Source: Rikenellaceae bacterium DTU049 (GTDB lineage Bacteria; Bacteroidota; Bacteroidia; Bacteroidales; DTU049). From it: a DNA stretch of 34,624 nucleotides. Below, piece after piece: positions 24,621 to 32,705 of the stretch. The notes under the pieces were generated by a model. The model made no database searches. It was given only the letters and a program-made list of their open reading frames with translations, and was not told where the DNA came from. How positions within the stretch are numbered: the first letter of the stretch is position 1; every line of letters begins with the position of its first letter. The DNA is taken from positions 4,583-39,206 of the forward strand of contig LFTI01000053.1 in assembly GCA_001513285.1 (NCBI GenBank), written 5' to 3'. The translations under genes were made by a program, and so were the position numbers.

Positions 24621-26246
24621 TTATTGAATTATAAATGGTAAAGAAAACGAATCTTTATCTGTAATAATATTCAATATATAAGTACCTCTATTATAATTAG
24701 CAATGTTTAAAGTATAAACATTTTGATAGTTATTAATCTTTTCATTTATAATTAAATTGCCTAAAATATCATAAACATTTAATATAAAAGAATTAATATC
24801 AGAATTTTCTAATATTATATTTATATATTCAGTAGCAGGATTTGGATAAAGATTAATATTTGTTTGTGAAATAATATAAGAATCAATATCTGTGCCGCAA
24901 ATACCTCTTCCATTTATTTCAATAGGGTTTGAATTATTAGGATCTAACCAAGGTTTTAATTGTTTATCTGAAGTAGAACCATTAGATGCCCAATGATAAG
25001 AAAATTTACCGTAATAATCAGGTTGATCAGTAGCACTACAATCACTACTGCCTCCAGTTAAAGTACCAATAATTTTACCATTACTATTAAATAATGGAGA
25101 ACCACTAGAACCACCTTCAGTAACACCATGTCCATTAGCAGTAGCTACCCATCTAACAGACCAATGTGTACTATATCCTGATGAGAGAGTATTTTGATAA
25201 GTACTTATTTTTTTAATATCACCTGAGGGATGATGTATACCTACTCCACTAGAACTAATACTTGTCGATCTTGACCATCCATTGTAATATGGATTATAAC
25301 TAGCTGGTACATTGTATTTTAATTTTACTAAATAAAAATCTGAACCTGTACTAGTAGCACCATAATTATCACTAGCTACAAAAGTACAACCTGTAACAGT
25401 GTGATTAGAAAATTGAGGACTAGTGCCAGAGCATGTAGTAGCTTCATAATTAAAATAAAATACCCAATAATTCAAATCTGAGGTACTAGATTCATAACCA
25501 CAATGGTCTGCTGTAAGAAAATATGGAGTACAATCACTATTAGTATTATTCACTAAAGAACCTGTACATAAATAATAATAACTGCCAGCACGCAATTGTA
25601 TTTTAGCAACACCATTTTTTTGATTTGTCCAATTAGCACCTTCTGAACAAGCTACATTGACATTACATGCTCCAGACGTCTTTTCGAATAATACATCTCT
25701 ATATACATAGCAAATTTCACCTAAATGAAAAAATGAATAATCAGTTATATAATTAGGAATATTAAACTCTAATATCATTTCTTCACCTGGCAAGGCTTGT
25801 ATAGCTAATACGTCATCATCATTATTTAATTCACTTGTATAAGCGCCTAATACTATAGATTTATCAGGATTATAAATAAATAATTTGACTCCATTTGGTA
25901 TATTAAAATAATCAAACAAAGCATTTAATGCTTTAGCATCTTTAGATTTTATTTTTAATCTCCAGATTATATCATCATTTGCTAAATAATCAAAAGTACC
26001 AGAATTATAAGCATCAATATTAACAGTTTGTATAGCTCCAATACGTAATTTTTTGTCAAATTTTATCATTTGTTCATCATCTTGTAATAATTTCTGAACA
26101 TTTGGTGGAGTCATATCATAAACATCAATATTTTGTATATCAGATGTTTTGTTTATAAAACTCCATGGTATATCAGGTGTACTAATTTGGCCAAATAGTA
26201 AACATGATAAAGTAATTAAGACAAATAATAAATAAAATTTTTTCAT
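24621..26246 (-). CDS. Secreted trypsin-like (lysyl endopeptidase-like) serine protease with T9SS sorting domain
   Basis: This is an exported endopeptidase of 541 aa. The signal peptide is about 1-20 (YLLFVLITLSCLLFGQ). A propeptide-like region (about 21-195) precedes an S1-type domain with a visible catalytic triad: H248 (LTADHCG), D303 (GSDFYLVKL) and S381 (GGSSGSPLF). Paired cysteines (C194, C200, C227, C239, C249, C272, C287) resemble bacterial lysyl endopeptidases. The last 80 residues (NLYPNPATEYINI, NVYDILGNLIINEKI and GTYILNIITD) are a clear type A T9SS C-terminal domain, predicting export through the outer membrane. A -7-like element lies upstream. Confidence 0.92.
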   Translation of the reverse strand: MKKFYLLFVLITLSCLLFGQISTPDIPWSFINKTSDIQNIDVYDMTPPNVQKLLQDDEQMIKFDKKLRIGAIQTVNIDAYNSGTFDYLANDDIIWRLKIKSKDAKALNALFDYFNIPNGVKLFIYNPDKSIVLGAYTSELNNDDDVLAIQALPGEEMILEFNIPNYITDYSFFHLGEICYVYRDVLFEKTSGACNVNVACSEGANWTNQKNGVAKIQLRAGSYYYLCTGSLVNNTNSDCTPYFLTADHCGYESSTSDLNYWVFYFNYEATTCSGTSPQFSNHTVTGCTFVASDNYGATSTGSDFYLVKLKYNVPASYNPYYNGWSRSTSISSSGVGIHHPSGDIKKISTYQNTLSSGYSTHWSVRWVATANGHGVTEGGSSGSPLFNSNGKIIGTLTGGSSDCSATDQPDYYGKFSYHWASNGSTSDKQLKPWLDPNNSNPIEINGRGICGTDIDSYIISQTNINLYPNPATEYINIILENSDINSFILNVYDILGNLIINEKINNYQNVYTLNIANYNRGTYILNIITDKDSFSLPFIIQ

Positions 26247-26274
26247 ATTAATAAATTTTTTAAGTTTATAAGTT

Positions 26275-26282
26275 CAAAATTA
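26275..26282 (-). promoter_or_regulatory. -7 promoter element for the T9SS protease
   Basis: Minus-strand TAATTTTG lies 28 bp before the ATG at 26246, fitting TAnnTTTG. Confidence 0.45.
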
Positions 26283-26326
26283 ATAATTTTTTTAATAAAC
26301 AAAATTTTTTATTTTTTTCTTATTTC

Positions 26327-26530
26327 TTATTTGTGTTCATTTGTGGATTATAAATAACAAAACTTTAATGTCTATAATTTAATCCACAGATTTACACAAA
26401 TTAACACTGATGATATAGTTTTTTAAGTGAATATTTGAATTCATTTACAACTAATATCTTGTTAAACTTATCAATCTTTATTTTATATTTGTGCTCATTT
26501 GTGTGCATTTGTGGACAATAAATAACAACT
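26327..26530. repeat. Empty GxxExxY-type cassette remnant (inverted CACAAA/TTTGTG repeats)
   Basis: 26381-26410 reads inward as AATCCACAG, TTTACACAAA and TTAACACTGATG. 26487-26517 reads outward as TTTGTGCTCATTTGTG and TGCATTTGTGGAC. Such arms face each other around GxxExxY genes, but here only about 75 bp lie between them. A third arm, TTTGTGTTCATTTGTGGA (26330-26347), is followed by TATAAATAACAA, as is the arm at 26487-26530. This accounts for most of the 301-bp gap between the protease and the MORN gene. Confidence 0.6.
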
Positions 26531-26547
26531 CAAATACTTTATAGAAC

Positions 26548-28041
26548 TTATAATTTTTCATTACCTATTCTAGTGACATCACCTATTCTATATAAAACTT
26601 TATAAATCAAATAACCCTGCTCATTAAATAACTTTTCCCAGCCATTTCTCTCTCCAGCAATATCATATGATTCTATCATTTTAGTTTCTCTATTTTCATA
26701 ATAAGTATAATGCTTATTTATAGGCTTACCATCAAAAAACCGACCTTTATATAAAGTTTGTTTAGTTTTATAATTTTTTATTTCATATTTACCATTTAAT
26801 ATATCATTAGTAAATTCTACCTCATATAATAAATTATTTACCTTATAAATCCATTTATCTATTCTTTCATCATTATATAATTTACCTTTTGCTATAATAT
26901 CACCATTAATGTCATATTCTACATATTCACCATTTGCTAAACCATCCTCATAAAAAATTTTTCTTTTAATATTTCCATTTGGATAATAAAAAATATACTC
27001 ACCATCTAAGAAACCATTAAGATATTCCATTTTTTCTATTATATTTCCTAAAGTATCATATACAATCCACTCGCCCACTTTCAAATTATTTCTATAGTTT
27101 CCTGTTTCATAAATATTTCCATTTTCATAAAAATAATACCATTTTCCTTGATATTTACCTTTCTCATCTATTATACCTGTAGCTTCTAATATACCATCTC
27201 TGAAAATATAAGAAGCTATTATTTTACCATTAATATCGTAATCTCGTCTAACTCCATCAGGTATATCATTAAAATAACTACCAATAGATTTAATATTCCC
27301 ATTAGGATAATAATCTCTTTTAATGTCGTGGATTTTAATATCAGAAGTTACTATCATCGTATCTGCTTCATACCTTTGAATAGATTTTAATTTATCTGTT
27401 TTCAAATCATAGGTTTTAGCTATGCCATATTTTAATCCATTTTTATAATAAATTTCTTGTTTAATTTTTTTAGTACTATCTATTTCTATCCATTTACCTG
27501 TTTTTTTATTATTTTCATCATATCTATTAATTGATTCTCTACTTAAAAGAAAACCATTTTTATAAGTATAAATTGTAATAATTCTATTATCTAGAGTATC
27601 ATAGTCATAACCAACGCCATCAGGAACACCATTTTTATAAGGTATAGATTTTAATAATTTTTGAGAATAAGTAAATGTATAACAAGTATCTACAAGAGTA
27701 TCATTATGATATTTACATTTGGTGAAATATTTATCATAATATTTATAATTATCACCATTTTTAATACCATCAATATAATTAATAATTTGTGATAAACTAC
27801 CATCAGTATTATAATATTTCCATGTACTATCTAATAAACCATTATTAAATTTACCTTCAGATCTCAAATTTCCATTACTATGATAATTAGTCCAATATCC
27901 ATGAGGTTTATCAATTTTTAAAAAACCAATACTACTAATATTTTTATTATCATAATAGTTAATAACTTTTTTAATACTATCTTGTGAATATAGATAATTT
28001 ATAAAAAATAGAAATAAAATTAAAAAATTACTAATTTTCAT
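26548..28041 (-). CDS. Exported MORN-2 (YwqK-type) repeat protein
   Basis: This 497-aa protein has an N-terminal signal peptide (about 1-19, FLILFLFFINYLYSQ). More than ten imperfect repeats of about 23 residues follow, each with a core like G-x-W-x-x-Y-x-x-N-G-x-L/I. Examples are GYWTNYHSNGNLRSEGKF, GKWYYFYENGNIYETGNY and GEYIFYYPNGNIKRKIFY. This is the MORN_2 (YwqK/toxin-antitoxin antitoxin-like) pattern, common in Bacteroidota cell-surface proteins. The repeats predict an elongated beta-sheet solenoid outside the cytoplasm. No sorting domain is evident at the C-terminus. Function is unknown. Confidence 0.85.
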   Translation of the reverse strand: MKISNFLILFLFFINYLYSQDSIKKVINYYDNKNISSIGFLKIDKPHGYWTNYHSNGNLRSEGKFNNGLLDSTWKYYNTDGSLSQIINYIDGIKNGDNYKYYDKYFTKCKYHNDTLVDTCYTFTYSQKLLKSIPYKNGVPDGVGYDYDTLDNRIITIYTYKNGFLLSRESINRYDENNKKTGKWIEIDSTKKIKQEIYYKNGLKYGIAKTYDLKTDKLKSIQRYEADTMIVTSDIKIHDIKRDYYPNGNIKSIGSYFNDIPDGVRRDYDINGKIIASYIFRDGILEATGIIDEKGKYQGKWYYFYENGNIYETGNYRNNLKVGEWIVYDTLGNIIEKMEYLNGFLDGEYIFYYPNGNIKRKIFYEDGLANGEYVEYDINGDIIAKGKLYNDERIDKWIYKVNNLLYEVEFTNDILNGKYEIKNYKTKQTLYKGRFFDGKPINKHYTYYENRETKMIESYDIAGERNGWEKLFNEQGYLIYKVLYRIGDVTRIGNEKL

Positions 28042-28060
28042 TAAAAACTAATATAATTTC

Positions 28061-28068
28061 CAAAATTA
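28061..28068 (-). promoter_or_regulatory. -7 promoter element for the MORN-2 gene
   Basis: Minus-strand TAATTTTG lies 19 bp before the ATG at 28041. Confidence 0.4.
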
Positions 28069-28089
28069 ATAAAAATTTTTTCAATCAAA

Positions 28090-29019
28090 TTAATTTTCAG
28101 CCATTTCCATCATTCGTAGAATTGGAATTTTAGCTTTTTGAATTATTTCATCACTCAATAAGATTTCATTATTTTCTAAAGTTAGATTGTCATAGATTTT
28201 TTCTAAAGTATTTAATTTCATATACATACAATCATTGCAGCTACAAGTTTCATCAGCAGGAACTAAAATAAAATTAGTATTAGGTTTTATTTTTTTCATT
28301 TGATGTATAATACCAGTTTCTGTAGCTACGATATATTTATCATAATTTGTATTTTTAACATAATCTAATAATGCTGAAGTACTACCGATAAAATCACTCA
28401 TAGCCAGAATCGTAGGTGAGCATTCTGGATGAGATATTACAGGAGCATCAAGATTTTGTTTTTTCAGATTAATAATTTGTTGAGATTTTAACTGATCATG
28501 TACATAGCAATGTCCATCCCATATTTGCATATTTCGTTTTGTTTTTTGCATTACATAATTACCTAAATTTTTATCTGGAGCGAAAAGTATAGTTTTATCT
28601 TCCGGTATTTTGCTAACAATTTTAACAGCATTACTACTAGTAACAATGACATCAGATAACATTTTAATTTCGATAGAAGAATTAATATAGGTAACAACGA
28701 AAGGATTATGATAAATATTTATCCAATTTTTAAAATCTTCTACTGGAGCGGCATCTACTAGAGAGCAACCGGCATTCATATCAGGGATGAAAACACGCTT
28801 TGATGGATTTAAGACCTTTGCAGTCTCAGCCATAAATTTGACACCAGCTAAAATAATTATATCTGCATCTGTGTTTTGAGCATATTTAGCTAATGCATAG
28901 CTATCACCTACATAATCTGCTATATCTTGTATTTCGGGTATTTGATAATAATGTGCCAAAATTATAGCATTTTTTTCTTTCTTTAAATTTTTTATCTTTT
29001 CTTCAATATTTTTAATCAT
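28090..29019 (-). CDS. nadA: Quinolinate synthase NadA
   Basis: This 309-aa [4Fe-4S] enzyme condenses iminoaspartate with dihydroxyacetone phosphate to quinolinate in de novo NAD synthesis. It shows the family's triplicated fold with AHYYQIPEIQDIADYVGDS, the first cluster cysteine in MNAGCSLVD, the HPEC cysteine near residue 200 and the final CNDCMYMK cluster region. The length is normal for the short form. nadB and nadC are not adjacent. It is followed, 48 bp downstream on the same strand, by the MORN-2 gene, which has its own promoter element. Confidence 0.95.
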   Translation of the reverse strand: MIKNIEEKIKNLKKEKNAIILAHYYQIPEIQDIADYVGDSYALAKYAQNTDADIIILAGVKFMAETAKVLNPSKRVFIPDMNAGCSLVDAAPVEDFKNWINIYHNPFVVTYINSSIEIKMLSDVIVTSSNAVKIVSKIPEDKTILFAPDKNLGNYVMQKTKRNMQIWDGHCYVHDQLKSQQIINLKKQNLDAPVISHPECSPTILAMSDFIGSTSALLDYVKNTNYDKYIVATETGIIHQMKKIKPNTNFILVPADETCSCNDCMYMKLNTLEKIYDNLTLENNEILLSDEIIQKAKIPILRMMEMAEN

Positions 29020-29040
29020 ATTATCTTTTCTTTTTTTAAA

Positions 29041-29410
29041 TTTTAAAATTTATAATAATAATAATGTTGTAAATATGTAGATAAGTTTTTTACAAAATTA
29101 ACTTTAAAAAATTATTATAATTTTATTAACATTTTTTCTACAATAAATTTAATGCTAAATTAATGAATTTTATTAAAAAAAAATAAGTTATTAACAATTA
29201 TCATTTTTTTGTTAATTTTGAATTTGTAAATAAAAATTTTTTTATTTACGGGATAAAAATGTAAATAACTTTTAAAATAATTAATCAAAAGTTTAATGTA
29301 TTACATTCAAAAAAATGCTTATATATAAAAATTATTGTAAATAAAAAATGAAGTTATTAAAAGTTATCTACAAATTATCTAAAAGTTATCTTAATGTTAA
29401 AAGTTATTTT
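29041..29410. other. Non-coding AT-rich region with phased 11-bp repeats and DnaA-box-like sites
   Basis: 29020-29557 carries no gene. TGTAGATAA (29076-29084) and TTATCTACA (29364-29372) are an inverted pair differing by one base from the DnaA box TTATCCACA. From 29361 three 11-bp units follow in exact phase: AAGTTATCTAC, AAATTATCTAA and AAGTTATCTTA. Each is one helical turn long, and they are flanked by related AAGTTATT motifs. The rest is very AT-rich. It could be an origin or another protein-binding array; the origin call is a guess supported by parS-like sites 25 kb away. Confidence 0.3.
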
Positions 29411-29424
29411 TTTTAATTTAAAAA

Positions 29425-30005
29425 TGGTTCTATAACATTTTATTGTGTGTAAAGATTAAATAAAGTGTAATTTTACAAAATGAATTTAATTTATTATTGG
29501 ATAGTTTAATATTAACCACAAAGTTCTCAAAGAAGGCACAAAGAACACAGAGAAAAAATGGAAGAGAATGAATTAGCAAATAAAGTAATTGGTTTGGGAT
29601 TAGAGATACATAAAGAGCTAGGACCAGGTTTATTGGAAAGTGCATATAAAGAATGTATGTATTATAAAATTAGGGAATCGGGATTATTTGTAGAAAAAGA
29701 AAAACCGATGCCATTAGTATTTGAAGGAGTAAAATTAGATTGTGGTTACAGAATTGATTTGTTGGTTGAGAGGAAATTAGTTATTGAAATTAAAAGCGTA
29801 GAAGCATTAAATGATATACATTTAGCGCAAACATTAACATACTTGAAACTCGGAAATTATAAGTTAGGACTATTGATAGACTTTAATATTATTTTATTAA
29901 AAGATGGAATTAAAAGAGTAATAAATGGCACTTTGTGAACTTTGTGTAATATCTTTGTGCTCTTTGTGGTAAAATAATTAACACACAATAAATGTTATAG
30001 AACCA
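29425..30005 (+). mobile_element. GxxExxY cassette with nested inverted repeats (candidate non-autonomous mobile unit)
   Basis: The outer ends are a 26-nt inverted repeat (29425-29450 and 29981-30005) with GGTTCTATAACATTT, a one-base indel and ATTGTGTGT. Inner arms built of CACAAAG units face the gene: ACCACAAAGTTC, GGCACAAAGAACAC on the left; ACTTTGTGTAATATC, TTTGTGCTCTTTGTGGT on the right. Short A-runs flank both sides, so a target duplication cannot be defined. The outer repeat recurs at 7831-7857. No transposase is present. Confidence 0.6.
29558..29938 (+). CDS. GxxExxY family protein (PD-(D/E)XK-like)
   Basis: This 126-aa protein carries the defining motif GPGLLESAY (22-30). The later stretch YRIDLLVERKLVIEIKSV has D67, E77 and K79 placed as in the PD-(D/E)XK nuclease core, and Q91 and Y95 sit in the following helix (QTLTYLKL). 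It is a cytosolic protein of unknown biological function; nuclease activity is inferred from the fold. The gene is full length and lies between facing CACAAAG repeat arms, with ATG and stop both close to the arms. That is how members of this family often occur in multiple copies in Bacteroidota. Confidence 0.92.
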   Translation: MEENELANKVIGLGLEIHKELGPGLLESAYKECMYYKIRESGLFVEKEKPMPLVFEGVKLDCGYRIDLLVERKLVIEIKSVEALNDIHLAQTLTYLKLGNYKLGLLIDFNIILLKDGIKRVINGTL

Positions 30006-30021
30006 AAAAATAGTAATAATT

Positions 30022-30444
30022 ATGAAAATAGCAATTGGATCTGATCATGCTGGTTATGAAATGAAAGAATTTATAAAAAGTCAATTATCAGCAGAATATG
30101 AAATAGTAGATTGTGGCACTTATAGTGCGGAGGCAGTAGATTATCCTGATTTTGCTCATAAAGTAGCAGATTTAATAGTAAATGGAGAGGTGAAATATGG
30201 CATTTTGATGTGTGGCTCTGGTAATGGTGTAAATATAGTAGCTAATAAACACAAAGGAGTGAGGTCAGTATATTGCTGGATGCCAGAGCTAGCAGAGCTA
30301 GGTCGCAAACATAATGATGCTAATGCTTTAGCTTTGCCTGCTAGATTTATTGCTAAAGAATTAGCTTTAGAAATTGTTAAAAAATTTTTAATTACAGATT
30401 TTGATGGTGGAAGACATGAGAGAAGGGTTGGTAAGATAGAGTGA
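30022..30444 (+). CDS. rpiB: Ribose-5-phosphate isomerase B
   Basis: This 140-aa enzyme interconverts ribulose-5-phosphate and ribose-5-phosphate in the pentose phosphate pathway. The N-terminus, IAIGSDHAGYEMK, carries D8 and H9. The catalytic loop ILMCGSGNGV contains C64, and VRSVYCWMPELAELGRKHNDANALALPARF is the conserved stretch with the phosphate-binding residues. It ends with the GRHERRVGKIE tail. It directly follows the GxxExxY cassette; no promoter element was recognised between them, so the cassette end may contribute to its expression. Confidence 0.95.
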   Translation: MKIAIGSDHAGYEMKEFIKSQLSAEYEIVDCGTYSAEAVDYPDFAHKVADLIVNGEVKYGILMCGSGNGVNIVANKHKGVRSVYCWMPELAELGRKHNDANALALPARFIAKELALEIVKKFLITDFDGGRHERRVGKIE

Positions 30445-30558
30445 GGGTGGAGACTGGGTGATGGGGAGAAAGCAGGACGAGATGAAATGATGAGAGTATG
30501 GATTAAGTGTTTTCTACTTGCTTCTCGCTACTCACTACTCAACTATTAATATTAAAGT

Positions 30559-31530
30559 TTATTTTTTATTATCAAATTTATATGAAAAGCCAATTCCAAA
30601 GATTTCTTTGAATTGCATGCGAGGTCCTTTTTTATCTATAATGCCATCATTATTAGAATCAATTTCAATAATGACGTCATCATCATAAATTATTTGTGCA
30701 TAAAAATTAGCAGTAATAAATTTAGTAATTTTCATAGATAATAATATTTCTGCATCTACATCTAGATTTTGAGGTTTGTGTAAATAATTAGAAAATAGAT
30801 CCAGTTTAGTTTTAAGGGTTATATTATCAGTTATATCTTTATTCAACGCTATTCTAATGTAGCCACCCATTTCTGCTCTTGTATTTTTACCTTTAGTAAT
30901 AATATTTCCGAAGCTATCATAAATAGCTGGTTCTACACCAAAAGATCCTGAATCTGCTAAAGTTTGATTAGTTACAAAAGTAAATTTACCTGTTATAGGC
31001 GATACGAAAGCTGTTATAAAATCTACTGGTTTATAATCTATACCTGCAGCAATGTGTAAATAAGCTGGTGACATAAAATCTGAAATTAATACTGAATCAT
31101 TAGGATAATTGTATCCTGGTGTCATTTGAGTTTTGAAAGTTAAAAGGGAAGACATATATAAATTTTTTGAAATTTCTCTACCATATTTAGAAAATAATTC
31201 AATCCTATCATCAGTTTTTCTTAGATTTTCTTTCCCCTCAATAAACATACCATAACCAATGTCAAGAGAATTATCCCAAGAATTTTTATTTTTTAAATAA
31301 TTAGCACTAAAGCTAATCAATCCATTAGCAGAAATATTATTCTGCCCTCCAGCAGCCCAATTGATTAAACTTGATTGAGAAAAATTAATTGAGGTTAATC
31401 CATTTATTTTCCATCCTGATAGGCTATCTTTATTTTTTTTTCTTAACTCTTTTTCGTAGTCTGTTATTTGTCCATTAATAAAATCAATAACAAATATTGA
31501 CAGTACAATAAACAATATAAATTTTTTCAT
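30559..31530 (-). CDS. DUF3078 outer-membrane-type protein
   Basis: This 323-aa exported protein has a signal peptide (about 1-20, FILFIVLSIFVIDFINGQ). The N-terminal signature GWKINGLTSINFSQSSLINWAAGGQNNISANGLISFSANY is characteristic of DUF3078 in Bacteroidota. The remainder consists of alternating amphipathic strands (for example WDNSLDIGYGMFIEG and TAFVSPITGKFTF) and ends in the aromatic/Lys tail IGFSYKFDNKK, consistent with an outer-membrane beta-barrel. A calcium-binding-like DSNNDGIIDKKG loop lies near residues 290-302. The function is unknown. Confidence 0.85.
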   Translation of the reverse strand: MKKFILFIVLSIFVIDFINGQITDYEKELRKKNKDSLSGWKINGLTSINFSQSSLINWAAGGQNNISANGLISFSANYLKNKNSWDNSLDIGYGMFIEGKENLRKTDDRIELFSKYGREISKNLYMSSLLTFKTQMTPGYNYPNDSVLISDFMSPAYLHIAAGIDYKPVDFITAFVSPITGKFTFVTNQTLADSGSFGVEPAIYDSFGNIITKGKNTRAEMGGYIRIALNKDITDNITLKTKLDLFSNYLHKPQNLDVDAEILLSMKITKFITANFYAQIIYDDDVIIEIDSNNDGIIDKKGPRMQFKEIFGIGFSYKFDNKK

Positions 31531-31585
31531 AATGCATTATTTATTTTTGTAAAAATATATAGAAAATCAAAAACGAGAAATTTTG

Positions 31586-31593
31586 TAATTTTG
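31586..31593 (+). promoter_or_regulatory. -7 promoter element for prfA-pyrF
   Basis: TAATTTTG lies 36 bp before the prfA ATG, fitting TAnnTTTG. The gene pair behind it is spaced by 9 bp. Confidence 0.45.
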
Positions 31594-31628
31594 CAAAAAT
31601 TTTAATAAATTAAATAATTTACAAAACT

Positions 31629-32696
31629 ATGATAGATAAACTAAAAGAACTTTATAACAAGTTTAAAGAGATAGAGCTTAAACTGCAATCGTCTGAAGTG
31701 CTAAATGATATGCAGCAATACATTAAACTTAGCAAAGATTACAAAGATTTAGAACCTATAGCAAAAGCATATATTGAGTATGACAGCATTCTAAAAGGGA
31801 TAGATGAAGCTAAAGATCTAATAAATAGTAATGATATTGAACTGAAAGCATTTGCAAAGGAAGAATTATCCGATCTCGAAGAGAAAAAATCTAAAATAGA
31901 AGAAGAAATTAAAATAATGCTGTTGCCCAATGATCCGCAAGATACAAAAAATGCAATTGTAGAGATCAGAGGTGGCACAGGTGGTGATGAAGCAAGCATT
32001 TTCGCTGGCGATCTTTTTAGAATGTATAGCAGATATGCTGAGCAAAAAGGATGGAAATTTGAAATAGTCAATTATACTGAGGGTACATTAGGTGGATATA
32101 AAGAGATAATTTTCAACGTCATAGGATCTAATGCATATGGGACATTGAAATTCGAATCTGGAGTACATAGAGTACAACGAATACCACAAACTGAATCACA
32201 AGGTAGAGTTCATACCTCGGCAGCTTCAGTTGTGGTATTTCCAGAAGCAGATGAATTTGATGTAAAAATAGATGAAAAAGATATAAAAAAAGAAATATTT
32301 TGCGCATCTGGGCATGGTGGTCAATCTGTAAATACAACTTATTCTGCTGTTAGGCTCACACATATCCCCTCAGGCATTAGTGTTTCATGTCAAGATGAAC
32401 GTAGCCAAACTCAAAATTTAGAAAAAGCATATATCTTACTTCGGTCTCGTATTTTTCAGCTAGAATATCAAAAATATTTAGATAACATTTCACATCAACG
32501 AAAAACAATGGTTTCTACAGGAGATCGCTCTGCTAAAATACGTACTTACAATTACCCACAAAATCGTGTTACAGATCATCGCATAGGACTCACATTATAC
32601 AATCTAACAGAAATAATGGAAGGCAACCTCGATGAGATAATAGATGCATTACGTATAGCAGAAAATGCAGAAAAATTAAAAGCAGAAACAGAATAA
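31629..32696 (+). CDS. prfA: Peptide chain release factor 1 (RF1)
   Basis: It recognises UAA and UAG stop codons and triggers peptide release. The 355-aa protein has an N-terminal helical domain 1 and the RF signature GGTGGDEASIFAGDLFRMY. The codon-recognition PxT motif is P186-Q187-T188 (RIPQTESQGRVHTSA). The peptidyl-transferase-centre GGQ is at 230-232 (SGHGGQSVNTTYSAVRLTHIPSG), followed by CQDERSQ. PxT with no RF2-type SPF identifies it as RF1. It is followed 9 bp later by pyrF. Confidence 0.96.
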   Translation: MIDKLKELYNKFKEIELKLQSSEVLNDMQQYIKLSKDYKDLEPIAKAYIEYDSILKGIDEAKDLINSNDIELKAFAKEELSDLEEKKSKIEEEIKIMLLPNDPQDTKNAIVEIRGGTGGDEASIFAGDLFRMYSRYAEQKGWKFEIVNYTEGTLGGYKEIIFNVIGSNAYGTLKFESGVHRVQRIPQTESQGRVHTSAASVVVFPEADEFDVKIDEKDIKKEIFCASGHGGQSVNTTYSAVRLTHIPSGISVSCQDERSQTQNLEKAYILLRSRIFQLEYQKYLDNISHQRKTMVSTGDRSAKIRTYNYPQNRVTDHRIGLTLYNLTEIMEGNLDEIIDALRIAENAEKLKAETE

Positions 32697-32705
32697 AATA
32701 TCATT

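Noticed and set aside
26341-26390. TGTGGATTA and TAATCCACA as DnaA boxes
   Set aside because: They belong to the dispersed cassette arms (also at 7896-7904), so their resemblance to TTATCCACA is better explained by the repeat.
29430-29645. Minus-strand open frame of 71 codons
   Set aside because: It overlaps the cassette arm and the start of the GxxExxY gene on the opposite strand, and reads as low-complexity hydrophobic sequence.
30445-30558. GC-richer stretch after rpiB as a possible gene or terminator
   Set aside because: There is no open frame of note and no stem followed by a T-run; it looks like ordinary spacer with short simple repeats.
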